Source: Bacteroidota bacterium
GTDB taxonomy: Bacteria; Bacteroidota; Bacteroidia; Chitinophagales; Saprospiraceae
Direction of reading: 5' to 3'
NCBI GenBank assembly: GCA_963169455.1
Contig: CAUJDW010000089.1
Span: 1 to 54,650, forward strand
DNA: 54,650 nt
Below the pieces are notes generated by a model, which ran no database searches, was not told the DNA's origin, and saw only the letters and a program-made list of their open reading frames with translations. Positions 16,173-23,133 of this stretch are shown here, in pieces (position 1 is the first letter of the stretch; each line of letters begins with the position of its first letter). The translations under genes were made by a program, and so were the position numbers.

Positions 16173-16880
16173 TTACTTTTTGCCGCCCCTGAGTTCATCC
16201 TGGAGCCTGGCGAGTTTTTCCCATTCGCCTTTGGCGGCCAGTTTGGCCTGGTTGGCCCAGGTAGTGGGGTCGTGCATTTTGTAACGCGGGCCGGCCTGGC
16301 CGAGTATTTGCTTGAGCGCAGCTTTTTTGGCTGTGGCCAGGCCCTCGAAAGTCGTGATGCCGGCCTTGTGGAAGAGCTCTTCGATCTTCGGCCCGATGCC
16401 TTCGATCTTCTTCAGGTCATCCACTTTGCCGGCGGCGGCAGGCTTAGGGCTTTTACTCCCCTTTGCCGGCGCGGCCGTTTTCGGAGCCGGGCTTGCTTTT
16501 GCCTTTGCAGGCGCCGGGGCGGCCTTTTCCTTTTTGGCCGGTTTGACAGTTGCTTTCTTTTCCGGAGCCGGGATGATGTCGAGGACGAGGACGGAGTTGT
16601 CGACCCCGAAGGTGGAGGGCACATAACCGTCGGCCTGGTAATCATTATGCCATTTCGTCCCGTCGATGAGATAGCGGAATTCATAGCTGCGGCCGGTTGC
16701 CAGTTCAATGGTGGCCGTATATTCGGTTTTACCAGCTTTCATAACGAGGCCCTCTGCCGGGTTCCAGCGGTTAAACTCTCCCAACACGATTACTTCGGCG
16801 GCATTGGGGGCGGCTTCTTTCGGCAAGGTAAAAGTGACCTTGCAGCTTGCTTTTGTCTTGGAATACTGTTTTTTGAGCAT
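16173..16880 (-). CDS. CBM48 domain fused to a helix-hairpin-helix domain
   Basis: 235 residues in three parts. Residues 1-105 are a CBM48/AMPK-like domain close in sequence to the 102-residue neighbour (VIVLGEFNRWNPAEGLVM, FRYLIDGTKWHNDYQADGYVP, FGVDNSV). Residues 106-150 are a Lys/Ala/Pro-rich linker. Residues 151-235 carry a helix-hairpin-helix segment, DDLKKIEGIGPKIEELFHKA, then ITTFEGLATA and RYKMHDPTTWANQAKLA. This last block is the same one found attached to some ribosomal-protein-like and DUF4332-type proteins. A carbohydrate-binding domain joined to a nucleic-acid-type motif is unusual. A consensus promoter and a hairpin leader lie upstream. Confidence 0.82.
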   Translation of the reverse strand: MLKKQYSKTKASCKVTFTLPKEAAPNAAEVIVLGEFNRWNPAEGLVMKAGKTEYTATIELATGRSYEFRYLIDGTKWHNDYQADGYVPSTFGVDNSVLVLDIIPAPEKKATVKPAKKEKAAPAPAKAKASPAPKTAAPAKGSKSPKPAAAGKVDDLKKIEGIGPKIEELFHKAGITTFEGLATAKKAALKQILGQAGPRYKMHDPTTWANQAKLAAKGEWEKLARLQDELRGGKK

Positions 16881-16894
16881 GTCTTTTGATTTAT

Positions 16895-16919
16895 ACTTAG
16901 TGTTTTTAGAACACTAAGT
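16895..16919 (-). promoter_or_regulatory. Hairpin in the 5' leader of the CBM48-HHH gene
   Basis: Perfect 10-bp arms ACTTAGTGTT / AACACTAAGT around a 5-nt loop, lying between the predicted -7 box and the ATG at 16880. It would form at the very 5' end of the mRNA. Confidence 0.6.
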
Positions 16920-16920
16920 G

Positions 16921-16951
16921 CAAAGTTAGGGCAAAGATACCTTCCAGTCAA
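16921..16951 (-). promoter_or_regulatory. Bacteroidota promoter TTG-N20-TAACTTTG
   Basis: On the minus strand TTG (16951-16949), a 20-bp spacer and TAACTTTG (16928-16921) fully match the -33/-7 consensus of the phylum. Transcription would start near 16915 and lead into the CBM48-HHH gene, possibly continuing to the 102-residue gene. Confidence 0.65.
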
Positions 16952-17132
16952 TTGATTTTCAATAGCTAGGGTGGAAAAAGGTGGTAGAACAGCCCCGGAG
17001 CATACGCTGACAAAATCGGCATGGCATTTTATTTCCCGAATAAAATCGGAAAAAAAAAGCGTCCGTCAAAATGGATTATGGGCATCAGTTAACCCGCAGA
17101 ATTTTTAACCGGATAAAAAAAGCATCAATTTT

Positions 17133-17771
17133 TCATAAAAATTTTTCCGGCAGGGACAGAAAAGCCTGGATTTTTTCAAAATATTCACCCATGTGGCGGC
17201 CATCGACAAGGCCGTGATGGGCCTGAACGGAGAGCGGCATCCAGGTTTTCCCGCCCTCCTCATAATATTTTCCCCATGCGATGCGAGGCACGGAATCGGC
17301 CGGGTGGTAGTGCATGGCGTGCTGCAGGCTGGTAAAACTTACCCAGGGAATAGCCGAAAGGTACAGGAAGTCGTCTCTGCCTGCTTCATCCTCCATGGAA
17401 GGCTCGCGCTGCATGGCCGCTATCTGTTCGAGGGTGTGTTGCACAAATGCGGGGTACTCCGGGCTGTAGTGCACGGTGCAGAAGCTGAACACGTCGGACT
17501 GCTCCGTCAGTACGGTGAAGGAAGGGTGCACGGCATCGTGCTCAACCACTTCCTCCCCGCGTATCCTCTGGCGGAAAGCGGGGATCTCGTTGGCGCTCCG
17601 GGCGATACAGTACACGATGGAAGGCGTAAACGGCAGGCTCCATGCTTTCAGCGCTTTCAGCAGCGGCCCCACTTCAACCCTGGCGCAGATATTGAAGTGG
17701 GGTTGATCCATTTTCCGGAAAAAATCGAAGTGCCTGCGCCTGTGTTCGTCGGCAAAAAGAATAATTTTCAT
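17133..17771 (-). CDS. Chloramphenicol acetyltransferase-like protein (type A CAT fold)
   Basis: 212 residues from ATG 17771 (MKIILFADEHRRRHFDFF), matching the usual 210-220 of type A CATs; the longer frame adds 31 unrelated residues. The catalytic motif QAHHGLVDGRHMG near the C-terminus contains the HHxxxDG signature with catalytic His186 and structural Asp190. Other family features are PHFNICARVEV, LPFTPSIVYCIARSANEIP, YLSAIPWVSFTSL and MPLSVQAHH. The enzyme transfers acetyl from acetyl-CoA to a hydroxyl. Several chromosomal homologues act on substrates other than chloramphenicol, so resistance cannot be asserted from sequence. No mobile element is adjacent. Confidence 0.85.
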   Translation of the reverse strand: MKIILFADEHRRRHFDFFRKMDQPHFNICARVEVGPLLKALKAWSLPFTPSIVYCIARSANEIPAFRQRIRGEEVVEHDAVHPSFTVLTEQSDVFSFCTVHYSPEYPAFVQHTLEQIAAMQREPSMEDEAGRDDFLYLSAIPWVSFTSLQHAMHYHPADSVPRIAWGKYYEEGGKTWMPLSVQAHHGLVDGRHMGEYFEKIQAFLSLPEKFL

Positions 17772-18464
17772 GTCGTACAATGGTATATCCAGCCTCCGGA
17801 ATTTTTGCAATGATAAAGGAAAAACACAACAAAAAATCTGAAATCCGGAATTTACCGGCCCCAAATGGCGCGATATTGAAAAAAACTCCTAAATTTACTC
17901 CTGAAATTTACCCAGGCATTTTCCACGGCATAAAAACTGCAGACCAGTATTCCCTGTCACAACCAGGCTGTTATTATTGGCCGATTCCCCTAGTATTTGA
18001 TTAGTTCTGTTGTTGTAACGTATTCCATGCTTTTGTTTTCCCTGCGAAGCACATGTATTGGGTATGTGCCTCATAGCATGTTTTTTTTTCCCAAAGCACC
18101 TAAAATCACCCGGAATGAAGCCGGCGAGGAAAGCGCCTTTGCCTTTCCGCTCCGGGCTTCATTCCGACTTTTGGAACACCTGCAATTCTCCGGGACAACA
18201 CTATAATCCATATTCCAACCCCAAAAACCGGGGTAAGCCCGCCTTTCGGCGGGCTTTTTTTTTCTTCTTCATTGCGCTTTTCCCGGTGGTTGCGGTTTCC
18301 GGGTTTTACCCGGGCGAAGCATTTATCAGGCTGGCCAGCCGGAGGGGTAAGCCCGCAGGCCGGTCACGGGGCGGCTGATCCATGGCGAAATCAAAGAGGG
18401 CCGCACCTTGGCCACTGCTGTCGGCACTGCCGCATTTTTTCATCCGCCCTACGCCCTATGCCCC
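17772..18464. other. Gene-free interval with structured plus-strand elements
   Basis: No protein-like frame. It holds an imperfect 56-nt hairpin at 18111-18166 (arms CGGAATGAAGCC / GGCTTCATTCCG), a T9 run at 18081-18089 after a GCACAT/ATGTGC hairpin, and an intrinsic terminator at 18255-18284. All of these are oriented to act on plus-strand RNA, although both flanking genes are on the minus strand. Confidence 0.45.
18255..18284 (+). terminator. Orphan plus-strand terminator
   Basis: Stem AAGCCCGCC / GGCGGGCTT with loop TTTC followed by a run of nine T. It is preceded by CCCC/GGGG. No plus-strand gene lies upstream for more than 2 kb, so it probably ends a small RNA. Confidence 0.75.
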
Positions 18465-19973
18465 TCACCCCTGTGCTTTGCCCACAGCTTCCCTGACGAT
18501 AGCGCGCATGGTTTTGCCTTCCTTCTGGCTTTTGATCCAGGCCAGCACCAGTTCGTCGAGGCCGAGGGGGATGCTTTCCTGGCCGGCGGTGCGGATGGCG
18601 TTGATATTGACTTCGAAATCCCGGAGGATGTTTTTGGCCTGTTTGGGGGGGGCGTTGCTCAGCAGTTTGACGTGGTAGGCCGAGCGGCTGAAGAACTGGC
18701 TGCGTTCCTCCTTGGCCGAAGCCTTCAGGCTGCGCTGCAGGGCGCGCAGGCCCGAGTCCAGGCGGTCGATATCGGAGTTGTCATACGCGGCCAGGAGGCT
18801 GACGAGGTATGTGGCCAGGCGGAAATCAGAGTTATTGACGTTGCGGTTGTAGTCGCGCAGCACTTTCTCGGCCCATTGCTGGCAGAGCCCGAACTTGCCC
18901 AGGATGAACAGCAGCAAGGTCAGGTTGAAAGCGATGATCAACTGGCTGACGGGGTTGAGCTTATACTGGGCCATGCCCTCTTCGACCTGGCGCACCAGGG
19001 CCTCGCTGCCTTCGGAGATGCCGAAGTTGATGTGGTAGAGGATCTTGTAGTTGGTCAGTTGTTTGAAAATGAGCCGCTGGTCGTGGTAACTGCCGGGTTT
19101 TTCCTCCTCGATCCGCCTGAGCAGGCTTTCGAACTGCTGGTACTTCTTCTGGGTATAGCTGGCGTGCAGCAGGTTGAATACATCGGCGATGTAGCGCACG
19201 TACTCCTCCTCCTTGATGGCCGGAAACTGGTCCCACCATTCCACCATGCGAAAGTACAGGCTGTTGGCCCGGTCAAAGTCGCCGATCAGGTCGTGGTACT
19301 GGGCGGCGCTCTGCAGGAACCGCCGCTGGGCATGGGCGGAGCCGGGGAAGTTGCCCTCCCGGAACCATTCTTCGGGAAAAGCCGCAGCGAGCGCAGCCTC
19401 ATCCTGTTTCAGCTCCGGGTCGTTTTTGGCCATCTGCAGCTTATAGGCCAGCGAGAGGTATTTCAGCTCTTCGTTGATGTTGTCGATGAATCCTTCCTTT
19501 TCTTCCAGCAGCCCCTCGATGGTGGCGCCGTAGTCCTTTTTCTTCATCGTCCATACGAAGTTGAGCTGTTCGCGGGTGACCTCCAGCAGGGCCAGCTGGT
19601 CGTCCAGTTCGCGGGCCAGTTGTTTGGCCTGGGTGAGGCGCTCTTCGCTTTGCTCGTACAGGCCCCGTTCGTAGAGGAAGCGGGCGTCCAGCGCCAGTTC
19701 CTTGATCTGCGCCGCCCGCGATTTGGAGCTGCGGTAGTCGCGCATGCTGCGCAGGATGGATTCGTAGAGGTAGGATTTGTCGGACGGCAGGCGCCGCCCG
19801 AACTTCTTCTGCAGCTTTTCCTCGTCGTACTCCTCCATTTCATTGATAGCCTGGAAAAGCACCAGGTATTTGCTGTACCGGCGCCCGCTCTTCTGCGCAT
19901 CGAGCGTGAAGTAGCGCTTTTCCGATTTGGACATGGACTGTATGAGGTTGAAGAGGTCTTCCTTGCTTTTCAT
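18465..19973 (-). CDS. Conserved hypothetical helical (TPR-like) protein
   Basis: 502 residues, almost wholly alpha-helical by composition (Glu, Lys, Leu, Ala rich, few Pro or Gly), with no signal peptide or membrane segment. The N-terminus MKSKEDLFNLIQSMSKSEKRYF resembles a family of uncharacterised Bacteroidota proteins of this length. Helical pairs such as ERLTQAKQLARELDDQLALLEV and FESLLRRIEEEKPGSYHDQ suggest degenerate TPR repeats, hence a protein-interaction scaffold. Function unknown. A long open frame on the opposite strand is its shadow. Confidence 0.75.
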   Translation of the reverse strand: MKSKEDLFNLIQSMSKSEKRYFTLDAQKSGRRYSKYLVLFQAINEMEEYDEEKLQKKFGRRLPSDKSYLYESILRSMRDYRSSKSRAAQIKELALDARFLYERGLYEQSEERLTQAKQLARELDDQLALLEVTREQLNFVWTMKKKDYGATIEGLLEEKEGFIDNINEELKYLSLAYKLQMAKNDPELKQDEAALAAAFPEEWFREGNFPGSAHAQRRFLQSAAQYHDLIGDFDRANSLYFRMVEWWDQFPAIKEEEYVRYIADVFNLLHASYTQKKYQQFESLLRRIEEEKPGSYHDQRLIFKQLTNYKILYHINFGISEGSEALVRQVEEGMAQYKLNPVSQLIIAFNLTLLLFILGKFGLCQQWAEKVLRDYNRNVNNSDFRLATYLVSLLAAYDNSDIDRLDSGLRALQRSLKASAKEERSQFFSRSAYHVKLLSNAPPKQAKNILRDFEVNINAIRTAGQESIPLGLDELVLAWIKSQKEGKTMRAIVREAVGKAQG

Positions 19974-20131
19974 GGGTTGTTCTACAAGTGGTTCTGCCGT
20001 TCCTCCCCGGAGCAGGCCGCACGGCGGCTTTTTTTACCGTTAATTGTAAAAAACAGGCCGATCGTTGGCTTTGCTACGCCGTTCACAGGATAAGGTTGCA
20101 CTTTTTTAAAAAAAATTCAAATTATTTTTCA

Positions 20132-20320
20132 GGCTTAGAAACCCAAATTAGATGTTTTTTACGCCATACGCAACAGGGCGAAAAAAAAGCAAGATTTTGT
20201 TTTTAATACGCTTATTAACAGTATTTTATAAATAAAAATCCATTCTACCCTCTTATGGCGCCACACCTCTATGCAATAAAAAAGCCTGTTTTTCCTGGTT
20301 TTAGAAACCCAAACTAAGCC
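20132..20320. repeat. AT-rich segment bounded by TTAGAAACCCAAA copies and GGCTTAG/CTAAGCC ends
   Basis: The 13-mer TTAGAAACCCAAA occurs at 20135-20147 and again at 20301-20313. The left copy is preceded by GGC (GGCTTAG) and the right copy is followed by CTAAGCC, so the outer edges are inverted. The inside is AT-rich and non-coding. It may be a small mobile-element remnant. Confidence 0.4.
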
Positions 20321-20331
20321 CCTGGCGTGGT

Positions 20332-20362
20332 TTTGCTGGCCTGTTGCGGGGCCATAAATTTG
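20332..20362 (+). promoter_or_regulatory. Consensus promoter TTTG-N19-TAAATTTG
   Basis: TTTG (20332-20335), a 19-bp spacer and TAAATTTG (20355-20362) fit both boxes of the Bacteroidota housekeeping promoter. It points right into a region without a convincing gene. Confidence 0.65.
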
Positions 20363-20369
20363 TACATGT

Positions 20370-20999
20370 AAATACGATACAACGCTGTTTGACACGATGG
20401 GCAACACTAAAAATACAAAAAGAACCGGAGGCGGGTTGTAAGCCCGGGCCGGTTCTCAAAGGCATCAATTGGTTTGCATCTCAAACTAATCTGTCCTTTT
20501 TTCATGCGATAGTGGCAGCAGTTTTAGGGCACTGCTGCCCTACTTTCGCACCTGCGGCCGGGAAGGCCGCATCCGGAGTACTTCATACTATGAAAAAACG
20601 CATAATGTTCATAGGGCAATTCGGAAGCCCTGCGGCGCGCGAGCGTTCGCAGGGCCTTCTGCCCCTGAACAGCCGGCCCCACGCAGGGGTGTTTTTCCGA
20701 AACAATGTTCAAACACAACATACTACGCTAGTTTAAGGATTTGATTCCACGGTGTTAGACGAAGCCATTTCAAAAGGTGGGCCGGAGGCAGGGAGCCCTG
20801 CTTCGGCGGCGAACTGCTCCAGCCCTCTTTTTCAAGAGATAACCCCACTACCAAATGATTTGAAGAATTTTTTAGGGTGTTTTATTTTCAGAAGGGCATG
20901 CTCACAAAGGTGAGCATAAATTTAATTGGAGATAAGTAGATAGTTGCTATTATTCCGGGCTGGGTAGTGGTTAAAGGACTGCTGCCCAGTTTTTTTTTC
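20370..20999 (+). ncRNA. Candidate structured non-coding RNA region
   Basis: Starting from the predicted promoter, hairpins appear in series: AGAACCGG/CCGGTTCT (20421-20456), GGCAGCAGT/ACTGCTGCC (20514-20539), GCGGCC/GGCCGC, AAGCCCTGCG/CGCAGGGC, CCCC/GGGG followed by TGTTTTT (about 20673-20696), ATGCTCAC/GTGAGCAT, and finally a terminator at 20959-20998. No open frame has protein-like composition; a 47-codon frame from 20590 (MKKRIMFIGQ) runs through two hairpins and is doubtful. I see no tmRNA, RNase P, SRP or 6S signature. It may be one long RNA or two shorter ones. Confidence 0.35.
20959..20999 (+). terminator. Plus-strand terminator
   Basis: CTGGG...CCCAG stem (with GTAGT/ACTGC pairing inside) followed by a run of nine T. 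No plus-strand protein gene precedes it. Confidence 0.65.
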
Positions 21000-21353
21000 T
21001 GTCTGCTTCACCCTTGTTTGCAAGGAAAACGTGTTCTGCAATAAAGTATAGCTGAAGATTTACTTGTTATTAGCACATCGTTGACGGGGTATGCCGGAGG
21101 CAGGCGCCGATGCCTGCCGCCGGCTGCCTCCGTTGGCGGTGCTCCAACCTCAAACCCGGAAAACCAATGAGATACTCCCACCCGCCTGTTTTTTCTCACA
21201 TATATTTTAATTACCTTAAGCTGGTTTTTGCCCCGGCTGCTCGCTGCGCCTCCTATGCAGGGGCGGGCAAGCCTTCCCGCCGGCCCAAGGCAGCATAATT
21301 CTCCTTGCGGAAAAGCTGCAATCCATTTCACCTAATCCATAAACCTGGCAACT
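21000..21353. other. Intergenic region before the surface-protein operon
   Basis: Contains a strong hairpin at 21093-21124 (GCCGG-A-GGCAGGC / GCCTGCC-G-CCGGC). Similar GCCGGAGGCAG hairpins occur at about 20784 and 13395. No consensus promoter is evident; TATATTTT near 21204 is one base off the -7 consensus. Confidence 0.4.
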
Positions 21354-23045
21354 ATGAAAAACCTCAAACTGCCTGCATTCCCCTTCAGCGCTTCCCTTTA
21401 CAGCCTTATTTTCGCCTTCCTGCTCCTGCCCCGCTTCACCGCCGGGCAAGAGGCCCTGACGGCAACGGAAAAAACCGACGCGACTTCCTTCAAGGTGGAA
21501 AACCTGCCGCCGCTGGACACGCTCAACGCTTTTAACCCGCCCGACCCCTACTACGAATTCCTCTGGATTTTCAGCGACGGCAACTTCATCAACAAATCGC
21601 TCCAATCGGAGGTGAATTATCAATACAGCACGGGCGGAGCCGCCACTGCCGCCGTGCAGACCCAGGCCATCGCCACCAGCATCTACACCGGCGGAGCGCC
21701 GCCCCCCAGGATCGTCGTGCTGGACACAACCGTGACGGAAAAGGCAGGTGTCTCCAAAAAAGCCTCGGCCGTCAAACCGGGCCTGTTTATCAACCTCCAG
21801 CGCAACCACACCCGCATTGTGCCCGCACATACCACCACCTGGATACTCTCCGTGCGCAACAATTTCACCCAGGACAGCTCGCAGTACCTCAACGGCAACC
21901 TGCTGCTGTTTTACGATGGGCTCATCGAACTGATCGCCACACAGGACGGCGACACCCTGCTGGTGCCCCAAACCGACGCCGCCGACAACAAAGTGTTCAG
22001 CGATTTCGCCAATGCCGGCGTGCTGAACTTTAACGGCGGTTTCTCCGGCAGAAGTTACCAGGTGGAGGACCCCCTCATTTCCGAACACTTCAAAGAAGTA
22101 TTCGTGCTGCCTTTCGAAAAACTGTTCCCCCAGGAAGAACGGCACTATTTCATCAACCTGGCCAATGACAAAGACCTGCTGGATAAGGCCTCCGAAAAGG
22201 AAAAGGGGCAGGTCCGCTTCCTGGCGGCCGGCGTCCTGAGCGACCCGCCACCCCTCAACCCGCCGCTTAGCCCCCAGGAGCAGGAACGCGCCCAGCAGGT
22301 CGGGCTGCCCCAGTCGCTCAATAACGACGGGATACTGGTCAGAGACCCTGTCGAACAGGTTACCTTTACCCTGTTCGTCGGCAACCTGCTGATGGATGTG
22401 CATGAAAACTCAGCCAGCGTATCCAAGGGGCACGACCCCAACAAGCTCACCATCACCACCTGTGAATGCCCGGCCGGCAGCGAAGTGGGCCAAAAGATGC
22501 TCTTCACCGTGGAATTTGAGAACGACGGCGCCGGCGAAGTGGATAAAGTGGCCGTCAAACTCGACCTCCCCGAAGGGGTCGATCCCGCCCGCATCCCCGA
22601 CACCCTCGTGGGTTCCCACCCCCGCATCAATGCGGACGACATCAAGATAATCCGCGGGGAAAATTCCGTCACCTGGGAGCTGAAGGACCTGTCGATCCAG
22701 CCGGTGGCGGATTTTGGAGCCGGGCATCCTTCCACCTACGGCAGCATCAGCTTTTACGCTTTCCTGGAGCATGGCGTGGATATCAGTGTGCTGGAAGGCC
22801 AGCAGGCCTGCATCACCTTCTCCCTGCTGGGAAGCGGCAACGAACCGGTCTGCACCCCGCCGGCGGAGATCGAGTTGCTCACGCCGGCCGACAAAACCTA
22901 CGAGCTTGGGGATTTCAACTGCGCAGAATGCACGGCGCCTCCGGTTCCCACAGCCGGCGGTTTCCCCCTGCCCTGGTGGCTGATCCTGCTGATCCTGCTG
23001 GTGATCGGGATCGCCCTATACTACGCCCTGGCGCGGCGCCGGTAG
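21354..23045 (+). CDS. Single-pass surface protein partner of the CHAT protease
   Basis: 563 residues, no family recognised. There is a hydrophobic signal segment (SLYSLIFAFLLLPRFTAGQ), then about 500 extracytoplasmic residues, then a single C-terminal membrane helix (WWLILLILLVIGIALYYAL) with a short RRR tail. The middle region around residues 365-500 reads like a DUF11/CARDB-type beta domain (GSEVGQKMLFTVEFENDGAG, KVAVKLDLPEGVDP). A Pro-rich segment, PPPLNPPLSPQEQ, precedes it. The same layout (signal, large outer domain, C-terminal helix, basic tail) recurs in the CHAT protein encoded 88 nt downstream. This suggests that the two are made together and sit side by side in the inner membrane. 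Function unknown. Confidence 0.7.
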   Translation: MKNLKLPAFPFSASLYSLIFAFLLLPRFTAGQEALTATEKTDATSFKVENLPPLDTLNAFNPPDPYYEFLWIFSDGNFINKSLQSEVNYQYSTGGAATAAVQTQAIATSIYTGGAPPPRIVVLDTTVTEKAGVSKKASAVKPGLFINLQRNHTRIVPAHTTTWILSVRNNFTQDSSQYLNGNLLLFYDGLIELIATQDGDTLLVPQTDAADNKVFSDFANAGVLNFNGGFSGRSYQVEDPLISEHFKEVFVLPFEKLFPQEERHYFINLANDKDLLDKASEKEKGQVRFLAAGVLSDPPPLNPPLSPQEQERAQQVGLPQSLNNDGILVRDPVEQVTFTLFVGNLLMDVHENSASVSKGHDPNKLTITTCECPAGSEVGQKMLFTVEFENDGAGEVDKVAVKLDLPEGVDPARIPDTLVGSHPRINADDIKIIRGENSVTWELKDLSIQPVADFGAGHPSTYGSISFYAFLEHGVDISVLEGQQACITFSLLGSGNEPVCTPPAEIELLTPADKTYELGDFNCAECTAPPVPTAGGFPLPWWLILLILLVIGIALYYALARRR

Positions 23046-23133
23046 CTGCCGCCCAAAGAGCCTGGGGGAAGCCCGCGATCAGGCGCCTCCCCCGGGCGCC
23101 GGCATTTCCCCTGAACCTTTCAAGAGACCAAAC

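Noticed and set aside
18408-20093. Long plus-strand open frame opposite the helical protein
   Set aside because: A shadow of the minus-strand gene caused by GC-rich codon bias; the minus-strand product has a plausible helical composition.
20590-20733. 47-codon frame MKKRIMFIGQ...
   Set aside because: It passes through two strong hairpins, has no family resemblance and no upstream signal; not supported as a gene.
20370-20999. tmRNA, RNase P RNA, SRP RNA or 6S RNA
   Set aside because: No tRNA-like ends or CCA, no P4-type conserved boxes and no SRP tetraloop motif could be seen; kept only as an unclassified structured region.
13395-21124. GCCGGAGGCAG-type hairpins as one repeat family
   Set aside because: The similarity at 13395, 20784 and 21093 is short and GC-rich; one is a normal terminator, so common origin is not supported.
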